Source: JAPWJZ01 sp038247245 (GTDB taxonomy: Bacteria; Pseudomonadota; Alphaproteobacteria; Micavibrionales; UBA2020). From it: a stretch of 45,215 nucleotides of DNA. The notes under the pieces are model-generated. The model ran no database searches, was not told the origin of the DNA, and worked only from the letters and a program-made list of their open reading frames with translations. The stretch covers positions 1-45,215 of the forward strand of contig JBBRVE010000016.1 of assembly GCA_038247245.1 (NCBI GenBank), in the 5' to 3' direction. The translations under genes and the position numbers were made by a program. Below, one piece after another: positions 32,721 through 39,741 of this stretch. Position 1 is the stretch's first letter, and the number at the start of each line of letters is the position of its first letter.

Positions 32721-33005
32721 ATGATGGAAGCCGCGCATAAGATCACCTGCATCTGCCCGTATCACCGCTACACCGCCTATGCCTTCGCCGCGCTGTATCC
32801 GCCGCTGATGGCGTTCATGGTGAGCGCGCCGCTGTTTGATTTTCTGGCGGACACGTTACGCAACGAAGCGTTACTGCTATCGGCTTACTTCATCATCTGC
32901 TTCGCGCGCGTTACGGTGAAGACCGTTATCTACCTGGCGGTGATGCTGCCGTTATCGACTGTCGCGTTGATGTTTGCGGGCTGTATGCGCAGTTTGTGCC
33001 ACTAG
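32721..33005 (+). CDS. small membrane protein, cysteine-containing
   Basis: A protein of 94 residues with about three hydrophobic helices (18-37, 48-62, 66-88) and four cysteines, two near the start (ITCICPYHRY) and one near the end (FAGCMRSLCH region). AAGGGGC precedes the ATG closely. It abuts the convergent DUF3592-like gene with no gap. The short length and cysteine placement could suggest a metal or thiol role, but nothing is recognisable. It may be a spurious frame, though its hydrophobic pattern is orderly. Confidence 0.55.
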   Translation: MMEAAHKITCICPYHRYTAYAFAALYPPLMAFMVSAPLFDFLADTLRNEALLLSAYFIICFARVTVKTVIYLAVMLPLSTVALMFAGCMRSLCH

Positions 33006-33443
33006 TTACAACGCTTCGCTCTGCTGCTTTGGCAGCCCGCCCATTATAAACAGCAGGCCGAAAACGGCAAAAATACCCGGCACGAACAGCGCGTCGTAAC
33101 CGGTGTCGATCTGCGCGGTCACCAGCGGGTCTTCCTTCAGGTAAACGACGGGGATTGAATCGCCCGCCTTGTACTTGTCGGGGCGCGCGCTGCCGCGGTC
33201 GGCGGTGAAGGTTACCTTGGCGCCGTTGTTGTCGGTGAAATCGATGACCGGATAAAATTTGCAGCACGGGCGCGCGGGTTCCGATTCTTCCTGGTAATGC
33301 TGGCGCGCAACCGTGCCTTCAATATGGCGGCCTTGCTGCAGCAGCATGACCTGCTTCTCGCCCAGGATAAAAGCGGCCAGCAACATGATCGCGCCAAAGG
33401 CAATCGACACCGGCGGCGATAGCGGTGACGCCGCCGCCATCAA
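33006..33443 (-). CDS. DUF3592-like membrane protein
   Basis: A protein of 145 residues. Two membrane helices (about 12-30 and 116-136) flank an extracytoplasmic beta-rich domain with GRHIEGTVARQHYQE, YPVIDFTDNNGAKVTF and the block IPVVYLKEDP, a pattern typical of DUF3592 proteins. Function of that family is unknown. It overlaps the upstream, larger relative by ATGA and is co-translated with it. Confidence 0.85.
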   Translation of the reverse strand: MMAAASPLSPPVSIAFGAIMLLAAFILGEKQVMLLQQGRHIEGTVARQHYQEESEPARPCCKFYPVIDFTDNNGAKVTFTADRGSARPDKYKAGDSIPVVYLKEDPLVTAQIDTGYDALFVPGIFAVFGLLFIMGGLPKQQSEAL

Positions 33444-34501
33444 TAAGACTCGTCGCGCTGGCGCGGCATCTGCGCGATGCCGGCCATCATGAACAGCAGC
33501 CCGAAAATGCCCAGCGCGCCCGGCACCAGCCAGTTGAAAAAGCCGCGGTCGATAGCGGCGGTTTCCTGGGGGTTTTCCTGTTTATACAGCACGTTTACCT
33601 TTTCGCCTTCCTCGTAAACGCTATGGGTCGCGCCCAGCTTGTCGCGGAACGTGTATTCTTTTCCCTGCGCATCGGCGAAGCGGACGATGGCATGATACAC
33701 ATATCCGCCATCGCTGCCCGAATTGTCGCCCGCCAGCTGTGTTACCACGCCGGATGCGTTTTGCGCGCCCATCAGGTCGATCGTTTCCGATCCCAGATAT
33801 ATCCCGCCCGCAATCGCGACGGCGCCCATCAGCAGCATCAGCGGGCCGGATACTTTGGCCTGCTTTGCGTATCGTGCCTCGGCCGCGCGCGCATCCGGTG
33901 CGCTGCGCACATCCTCCGCCGTCTGTACGGGCAGCAGGTCGATCTCGTTCCGTTTTTGCAGCCGCCATTCCTCGCGGCCCAGGCGCTGGTTTTTCGGGAT
34001 GATCGCGCCGCGGATACGGTTGAGGCTCATGAAGCCCAGCGCGGCGAGCGTCGCCCATGTGAACCCGTTTACCTCAAATGCGGTGAAGGCGGTATAAACA
34101 AGATATAAACCGGGTGCCGACAACAGCACACCCAGCAGCGGCCAGATAAACGCGCGGGATGGCTGCGCGCGCGCGGGGTCGTGGCGCATCACCTGTATCG
34201 TCACCTGTTTTCCGGTGTCCTGCCCCTTGGTGGAACTTGATCCGCTATTCGATGTCGCTTCCTGTTCCACGCCGTCCAGCATGTAGCGATAGACGGGGAA
34301 ATAGGAACCGCCGCGCTGGCGCAGGCCGGTGATGGTGGCCTCCACTTCCTCGGCCTTCACCTTCCACCGCAGCCAGTCGATCAGCAGCACGCCGCCCAGC
34401 AGCAGCATGATCGTGCCGGCGACGATATACCCCGTCTGCGTGAATGCGCCCGTCAACTGCGACAGGATATTGAAGAATGTTTTTTCGACGTCCGGTTCCA
34501 T
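33440..34501 (-). CDS. double DUF3592-like membrane protein
   Basis: A protein of 353 residues, essentially two DUF3592-type units in one chain. Each unit has a helix, a beta-rich domain (SYFPVYRYMLDGVEQEATSN in the first; GGYVYHAIVRFADAQGKEYT in the second) and a following helix pair; the second repeats the VNVLYKQENP block. The downstream 145-residue gene is a single unit of the same kind. The start at 34501 has AGGA nine bases upstream. The duplication suggests a surface-exposed assembly, but no function is known. Confidence 0.82.
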   Translation of the reverse strand: MEPDVEKTFFNILSQLTGAFTQTGYIVAGTIMLLLGGVLLIDWLRWKVKAEEVEATITGLRQRGGSYFPVYRYMLDGVEQEATSNSGSSSTKGQDTGKQVTIQVMRHDPARAQPSRAFIWPLLGVLLSAPGLYLVYTAFTAFEVNGFTWATLAALGFMSLNRIRGAIIPKNQRLGREEWRLQKRNEIDLLPVQTAEDVRSAPDARAAEARYAKQAKVSGPLMLLMGAVAIAGGIYLGSETIDLMGAQNASGVVTQLAGDNSGSDGGYVYHAIVRFADAQGKEYTFRDKLGATHSVYEEGEKVNVLYKQENPQETAAIDRGFFNWLVPGALGIFGLLFMMAGIAQMPRQRDESY

Positions 34502-34566
34502 ACATTTATCCTAGAAGGAATTCCCCGATGTTGCTAGTCTTGGGCAGTTTTTAACGGGAGGCTTCC

Positions 34567-34932
34567 ATGGCTTACGACAACAACAATATTTTCGCAAAAA
34601 TCCTGCGCGGCGACATTCCCGCGAAAAAGATTTACGAAGATGATTTCGCCGTCGCCTTCCACGATATCAGCCCGCAGGCGCCCAGCCATATCCTTGTGAT
34701 CCCGAAAGGGTCTTATGAAAGCATGGATGATTTTACGGGCAACGCATCAGCGGGCGAAATCGCGGGGCTGTTCCGCGCGCTCGGTGCCGTGGCGCGTCAG
34801 GAAAAGCTTGATGAAACCGGATACCGCGTCATTTCGAATTGCGGAATCAATGGCGGCCAGGAAGTGCCGCATCTCCACCTGCACCTGCTGGGCGGGCGCA
34901 AACTCGGGCGGATGGTGCAGCCTGCCGACTAA
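34567..34932 (+). CDS. hinT: HIT-family nucleotide-binding hydrolase
   Basis: A protein of 121 residues, the normal length for the HinT branch. The histidine triad is PHLHLHLLGG (H102, H104, H106), and FAKILRGDIPAKKIYEDD at the N-terminus is diagnostic. HinT-type enzymes hydrolyse purine nucleoside phosphoramidates and acyl-adenylates in the cytoplasm. GGGAGG lies just before the ATG. It is a housekeeping gene among accessory genes. Confidence 0.96.
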   Translation: MAYDNNNIFAKILRGDIPAKKIYEDDFAVAFHDISPQAPSHILVIPKGSYESMDDFTGNASAGEIAGLFRALGAVARQEKLDETGYRVISNCGINGGQEVPHLHLHLLGGRKLGRMVQPAD

Positions 34933-34981
34933 CCTATTGATTTCGCTTGGCTTACACCGTTAAGTTGATTTCCACGCCGGA

Positions 34982-35010
34982 TTGACAGAATGCGCCGCCG
35001 CGCCTATACA
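34982..35010 (+). promoter_or_regulatory. strong sigma-70-type promoter
   Basis: A perfect TTGACA (34982-34987), 17 bp, then TATACA (35005-35010). It fixes the start of the next gene at ATG 35065, because an upstream in-frame ATG at 34990 lies within the promoter. Confidence 0.7.
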
Positions 35011-35064
35011 GGGGCATCCAGATTTTTGACCTGTTACAGCGCATTTTTTAAAGGCGACACGCCC

Positions 35065-35763
35065 ATGTCCATTTCCGAATTTTTCAACCGTAAATCCCGC
35101 GCCGTGATCGCGGCCGTCACGCTGGCGCTGGGCGCGGGCGGCGGTTATCTGGGCCATGAAACGGCGCAGCACACAACGCAGCCGCAGGTCAGCGAATTCA
35201 CGCTGGCGCAATTACCCGACAACACGACAGAGGCGCAGTTCGTTTCCGGCAAACTGCCCGTGAATGCGAAATATGACGCGCTGCAAACGACGCGCGTCGA
35301 TGAATTCTCCGCCCGTATCGATGCGATGCAGGCGCAGAAGGATGCAATGCTGCAACTGCCTGGGCAAGAACAACCCGCGATAGCGGTGCGCCTGACGCAG
35401 GATGCGGTTTCCTTCATCAACGATCTGCGTGTCGCCGAAAACCTGTCGGAGCGTAATTACGCCGATCTGGTGAAGGATTACACTGCGCGCGTCGGCATCG
35501 ATGTCACGGCATGGACGGGCAATTACACCCAGGGAATCGCGTATCAGCAGGATGCGCAGCTGGCCACCTTGTTCGGCATGATTTTCGATGACGACGACAA
35601 AACCCCCGCGCAAATGTCCCGCGAAGTCGGCGACACGATGCTGGAGGGGCAGAAAATGGCCGACAATGCCGGGCTTGCGGGCGGCGCGGCGGGGCTGTTA
35701 CTGGGCGGATTGCTTGCGGTGCCGCTGTGGCGCCGTAAAAACTTTCCTAAAGTCGGTAAATAA
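35065..35763 (+). CDS. membrane-tethered exported protein with N- and C-terminal helices
   Basis: A protein of 232 residues. An N-terminal hydrophobic segment (about 12-30, AVIAAVTLALGAGGGYLG) serves as signal or anchor. The middle is polar and helical (RIDAMQAQKDAMLQL; VSFINDLRVAENLSERNY). A second hydrophobic helix near the end (GGAAGLLLGGLLAVPLW) is followed by RRKNFPKVGK. The layout of glycine-rich helix plus basic tail recalls C-terminal cell-surface sorting domains, although no known sorting signature is complete. The next gene encodes an exported metallopeptidase-like lipoprotein. Confidence 0.75.
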   Translation: MSISEFFNRKSRAVIAAVTLALGAGGGYLGHETAQHTTQPQVSEFTLAQLPDNTTEAQFVSGKLPVNAKYDALQTTRVDEFSARIDAMQAQKDAMLQLPGQEQPAIAVRLTQDAVSFINDLRVAENLSERNYADLVKDYTARVGIDVTAWTGNYTQGIAYQQDAQLATLFGMIFDDDDKTPAQMSREVGDTMLEGQKMADNAGLAGGAAGLLLGGLLAVPLWRRKNFPKVGK

Positions 35764-35841
35764 TTCCATAAGCGAATACAATAATATTGCTGCGGCGCAA
35801 GAGTATATCGCGCAAAAAAACATCGTGCATCACGCGCAATC

Positions 35842-35869
35842 TTGCCAAATATTTCCTTATTGATAAACT
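35842..35869 (+). promoter_or_regulatory. possible promoter of the lipoprotein metallopeptidase gene
   Basis: TTGCCA (35842-35847), 16 bp, then TAAACT (35864-35869). It supports a start downstream of about 35876. Confidence 0.4.
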
Positions 35870-35904
35870 CAAGCCTTCGAAAACGAATGAAGGTGCGAGT
35901 AGGA

Positions 35905-37362
35905 ATGGCCCAAGCCAGCCCGAAAAAATCCGCGTTCAAGAAAAATGCCGCACGCCTTGCGCGCACGACGGGTCTTGCCGTCGTCTTCGCAGGTGCCGCC
36001 GCCGGTTGCGCCACAAACCTGCCCGTTGCGGGGATGCCGCCCGTGAATGACAACGGCGTGCACAGCATGGTTGCGATGCCGGTCGCCAAACCGCCCGTCG
36101 AAAAAATTATCGACACCGTCGAAATCCCGTACGACCAGCAGATTTTTTTCTACAACGCGCCCGCCACGCCGCCCGCCGACGAAGCCGCGCTGCTGGCGAA
36201 AATGACATCGTCGCAGCGCACTGAATTTTATATGCAGAAATTCTGCTTCCGTCAGGGCGCAACACCCGAACAGGCCGCCGCACAAAAGGAAGTCTATGAC
36301 GCGCTGCAATCCTTGGCGAAGCTGCCCGCCACCGGCAAGCCGCTGATTGACCTTGCCGCGCGGGAAAGCTTGCAGTTTTGCAGCCTCGGGCATCTGCCGA
36401 ACGGCATTGCCGCGCAATACCTGCCATCCACCACGACGGTTGTGGCGGGCCCGCTTGGCAAGCCCGAAGGCCGCGTGCTGACGATCGCGCATGAAATCAT
36501 GCATGCCGCGCAGGATCGCAATAAACTTCTGAATTACGAAACCAATTGGGATATCCAGTCCCGCGTGCAGCGCAATTTGTCGATCGAGGCGGCGGCGCTG
36601 ACCATGGAATTCCTGGTGGCCTATGACGCCAAGGTTTCCGGCGATCCCGCTTATTGGGACTACATGCAGAAATATCTGGGCGGCACGACCTATAACGATT
36701 CGCAGATTTACAAACTTGTCGAAGACACCTACAAGGCCGCCAAAGACGGCGGCGCGACGCATGAAGAATCATTACGCAAGGTGGGTGCCGCAGTCTGGAC
36801 GCATGTGTTCGAAAGCGATGACTGGCGCAATTTCTATTTGAACCATGAACTCACGATTTACCTGCGTGATATCTCGGAAAACAAGTTCGTCGATACGAAC
36901 ACGATTGCCCATGCGCAGTTCGCCGACAAAATGAAGAACGCCGGCAAGGTCGGCACGCTGCCCAGTTTTACCGAGGGCGTAACCTTCCCCGGCCTCGATT
37001 CCATGCTCGTCAAGCGCGAAAAAATGAAATGGGCGTATGAAGCCGCCGAAATCGCCCGCATGAAACAGATGGAGGGCAAGGGCGGCAAAACCGTCGCCGC
37101 GCTCACCGCTGCCGCAACCGCAGGCAACAATCCCTATCTGGGGCTTGATATGTCGGATATCTATAAAAAGACGACAGACGAAAGCTGGACCAAGGGACGC
37201 ACCTTCCGTTATATCTATCACGTGATGGACGAAGAAATTAAGCCGGCCGCAGCGCCTGTCTTGTTGCCGGAACCGCCCGCACCCGACAAGCCGCTGCCGG
37301 GCGTGGCACCGCCCACGGCGGTTGCCCGTCGCAATGGCGGCGGCGGCCCCGCCTTCGCATAA
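35905..37362 (+). CDS. lipoprotein metallopeptidase-like protein (HEIMH, DUF6782-like)
   Basis: A protein of 485 residues. A basic N-region, a hydrophobic stretch and the lipobox AAGC (C35) indicate a lipoprotein. HEIMH is at 196-200, with EAAALTME (228-235) in the place of the third-ligand motif EAD of the other three family members, so zinc binding through this Glu is likely but the following Asp is lost. The preceding block is TIAHEIMHAAQD. The ATG at 35905 was preferred; ATG 35887 is also possible. The C-terminus is Pro-rich and ends in a Gly/Pro stretch. Probably anchored in an envelope membrane. Confidence 0.8.
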   Translation: MAQASPKKSAFKKNAARLARTTGLAVVFAGAAAGCATNLPVAGMPPVNDNGVHSMVAMPVAKPPVEKIIDTVEIPYDQQIFFYNAPATPPADEAALLAKMTSSQRTEFYMQKFCFRQGATPEQAAAQKEVYDALQSLAKLPATGKPLIDLAARESLQFCSLGHLPNGIAAQYLPSTTTVVAGPLGKPEGRVLTIAHEIMHAAQDRNKLLNYETNWDIQSRVQRNLSIEAAALTMEFLVAYDAKVSGDPAYWDYMQKYLGGTTYNDSQIYKLVEDTYKAAKDGGATHEESLRKVGAAVWTHVFESDDWRNFYLNHELTIYLRDISENKFVDTNTIAHAQFADKMKNAGKVGTLPSFTEGVTFPGLDSMLVKREKMKWAYEAAEIARMKQMEGKGGKTVAALTAAATAGNNPYLGLDMSDIYKKTTDESWTKGRTFRYIYHVMDEEIKPAAAPVLLPEPPAPDKPLPGVAPPTAVARRNGGGGPAFA

Positions 37363-37363
37363 T

Positions 37364-39427
37364 TTATCTAGGAAGTTTTTCCGCGACCACAGCCAGCGCG
37401 CGGCGCAGTTCGGCAATCGTGTAGGGTTTCGAAACAAAATCATTCATGCCGGCCGAGATACAGCGTTCGCGGTCGCGCGCAAAGGCATGGGCGGTGAGGC
37501 CCACGATATGGGTCGGTTCCAGCCGCTGCGCCTTTTCGAGGCGGCGGATACCCTCTGTCACTGTCCAGCCATCCATGCCGGGCATCTGGATATCCATCAG
37601 GATTACGTCGTATTTTTTGGTGGTGAAGCGCTCCAGCGCGACATTGCCGTTCTCGGCCACATCATAACGCGCGCCCAGCCGCGTCATCATTTCGCCCGCG
37701 ACCAGCACGTTGGGGGGCGTATCCTCGACCAGTAGCACGTCCAACACGCGCGGCAAGGGCTCCGTCCTGGCGGCACCCGCAGCTGGCAGCAGATGCGCAA
37801 GGCGTTCGGTCGTGCGCAGGGGCAGGCGCAGGATGAAGGTTGAACCTTCGCCAATCCTGCTCTGCACATCGATCGCACCGCCCATCAACTCGACCAGATT
37901 GCGCGTGATCGCAAGGCCAAGGCCGGTGCCGCCGTATTTGCGGCTGATGGATGAATCGCTCTGGATAAATTTTTCAAATATCGTCCCGAGTTTTTCCTGC
38001 GCGATGCCGATGCCGGTGTCCGTCACTTCGACGCGCACAAAGGCGTCGTCAGGGTCGGTCATGGCGGTGATGGCGGTGATGGTGACGCCGCCCTGTTCGG
38101 TGAACTTCAGCGCGTTGCCGACAAGGTTGATCAATACCTGCTGCAGCCGGCGCGGGTCTCCCAGCAGGATTTCACCTGCCGGCAGGCGGCAATCGGTCGC
38201 GAGGGAGATTTTTTTGCGTATCGCCTGCGCCGACAGTGATTGGCGCAACGCGTCCAGCGCTTTGGGCATATCGAACGGCACCCGGTCGATTTCCGCCGTG
38301 CCGGATTCGATCTTGGCCATATCCAGCATGTCGTTGATCAGCACCAGCAGGCTGTTGGCGCTCGCCTCCAGCGTTTGCAGGAACAGCTTATATTTCGGCG
38401 GCGGCGTGTCGCTGCTGTTGAGCAGAGAGACAAGGCCGACGATCGAATTCATCGGCGTGCGGATTTCATGGCTGATATTGGCAAGGAACTCGGATTTCGC
38501 GATATTCGCGGCCTCCGCCTTGGCCTTGGCGGCAATCAGGTCACCCACCTGATCGGCGACCAGCAACTGCAAGTTATCGCGGTGCTGGCGCAATTCTTCC
38601 TCCAGCGCGCGCTGCAGCGTCACGTCGCGGATAACGCCAACAATGCCGGGCGTGCCGTCGGCAAAATACGCGCGCACCTTCTTGGTCGCAATCGTCAGGA
38701 TGCTGCCGTCGGCGCGCTGCAGGAATTCTTCCTCGTCGAACATCTCGCCCGCGAATACCCTGTCATCCCCCTCCCAGAACTGGTCGGCCTGTTCCTTGGG
38801 GAATAAGTCGTAATCTGTTTTATTTCGCGCATTGGCCTCGCCGCCCAGCAGGTTCCAGAAGGCAATATTGCCCTCCACCCAGCGGTGCTGCGAATCCTTT
38901 ACAAAGATCGGGTCGGCCACGTTATCGATGATCGTGCGCAGGAAGGCGCGGGATTGGGCCAGATCCAGCGTGCGCTCCACCACCTTGCGCTCCAGCATTT
39001 CGCGGGCGTCATTTATCGCCGTTTCATCGGCGCGGCGGGCGGTGATGTCGCGGATAAAAGCGGTGAAACTGTGGTGGCCGTTCAGCGCCTGCGGTGTGAT
39101 GGTCAGTTCGATCGGAAAAACCTCGCCGGTTTTGCGCAGCGCCGTGATTTCAATGCGCTGGTTCAATATCGCGTGCTGGCCGGTGTCCAGATAGCGCTTC
39201 ATTCCATGCGAATGGGCGACGCGGTGTTCATGCGGCACGATCATGTCCGACATGTTCTGCCCCAGCGCCTCTGCCGCCGTCCAGCCGAAGATGGCCTCCG
39301 CCATGCGGTTCCATGTGGTGATGCGGCTATCGGCATTGATCGCAACGACAGCGTCGAGTGAACTGTCGAGCAGGGCCGCGACCTGCGCGCGTAGCTTTTC
39401 AAGTTCCTGTCCGTCGCCGCCCGCCAC
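37364..39427 (-). CDS. hybrid sensor histidine kinase (PAS-PAS-HisKA-HATPase-REC)
   Basis: A protein of 687 residues. Two PAS domains (about 12-132 and 160-275) precede the dimerisation domain with phospho-acceptor H320 (SHEIRTPMN). The ATPase has N438 (GNALKF), DTGIG at 470-474 and GGTGLGLAI at 499-507. A C-terminal receiver domain has acidic D569 and phospho-acceptor D612 (LMDIQMPGMDG). It lacks an Hpt domain and membrane helices, so it senses a cytosolic cue such as redox state or a small ligand and passes phosphate to an unlinked partner. The start is GTG 39427 with a weak ribosome-binding site. It is convergent with the lipoprotein gene, one base apart. Confidence 0.95.
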   Translation of the reverse strand: MAGGDGQELEKLRAQVAALLDSSLDAVVAINADSRITTWNRMAEAIFGWTAAEALGQNMSDMIVPHEHRVAHSHGMKRYLDTGQHAILNQRIEITALRKTGEVFPIELTITPQALNGHHSFTAFIRDITARRADETAINDAREMLERKVVERTLDLAQSRAFLRTIIDNVADPIFVKDSQHRWVEGNIAFWNLLGGEANARNKTDYDLFPKEQADQFWEGDDRVFAGEMFDEEEFLQRADGSILTIATKKVRAYFADGTPGIVGVIRDVTLQRALEEELRQHRDNLQLLVADQVGDLIAAKAKAEAANIAKSEFLANISHEIRTPMNSIVGLVSLLNSSDTPPPKYKLFLQTLEASANSLLVLINDMLDMAKIESGTAEIDRVPFDMPKALDALRQSLSAQAIRKKISLATDCRLPAGEILLGDPRRLQQVLINLVGNALKFTEQGGVTITAITAMTDPDDAFVRVEVTDTGIGIAQEKLGTIFEKFIQSDSSISRKYGGTGLGLAITRNLVELMGGAIDVQSRIGEGSTFILRLPLRTTERLAHLLPAAGAARTEPLPRVLDVLLVEDTPPNVLVAGEMMTRLGARYDVAENGNVALERFTTKKYDVILMDIQMPGMDGWTVTEGIRRLEKAQRLEPTHIVGLTAHAFARDRERCISAGMNDFVSKPYTIAELRRALAVVAEKLPR

Positions 39428-39574
39428 TGTTTAATCCAAGGAAAAGGGGTTGCTGATGCCTCTCACTATACTCAATTTCGAATCCCTGAACACGCGCGGT
39501 GTTACAGCCGGTGTTCCGGAAAGAAGGAAAGAGGATAAACATTTGAACGCACGAAAAGTTCCGCTGTTTTATAC

Positions 39575-39689
39575 AAAAAGAAGGGACCCCGTGAGAGGCG
39601 CGCCGGTTTTACCGGCATCAAAAAGAAGGGGCCCCGTGAGGGGCAGGCCGGTTTTACCGGCATCAAAAAGAAGGGGCCCCGTGAGGGGC
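39575..39689. repeat. three tandem 45-bp repeats with internal hairpins
   Basis: Units at 39575-39619 and 39620-39664 are nearly identical, and 39665-39689 is a third, partial copy. Each full unit has an A-rich start (aaaaagaagg), a GGGGCCCC/GGGGC inverted part and a second hairpin CCGG-tttta-CCGG. The array lies just beyond the Clp-type gene. Terminator duplication or a structured 3' end is the simplest reading. Confidence 0.93.
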
Positions 39690-39692
39690 CCC
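39665..39692 (-). terminator. terminator of the Clp-type gene
   Basis: GGGGCCCC-gtga-GGGGCCCC is a perfect, very GC-rich 8-bp stem; on the minus strand it is followed by ttcttttt. It is about 50 bases past the stop at 39742. Confidence 0.85.
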
Positions 39693-39741
39693 GTCAGTTT
39701 TTCACCAAAACACTTAGTGAGTATTCGTAAACAGTATCAAG

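Larger units (their letters stand above)
39428..39741. other. intergenic region with tandem repeats between kinase and Clp-type genes
   Basis: Holds three tandem repeats (39575-39689) ending in a strong hairpin, and the leader of the kinase gene on the left. Near 39723 the sequence TATTCGTAA occurs once, as in the repressor operators, probably by chance. No credible gene. Confidence 0.5.

Noticed and set aside
32051..32752. A 233-codon minus-strand frame
   Set aside because: It lies over a gene with a strong ribosome-binding site and a perfect terminator on the plus strand; its product looks random.
39575..39689. CRISPR-like array
   Set aside because: Units are directly adjacent with no variable spacers, only two and a half copies exist, and no cas genes are present.
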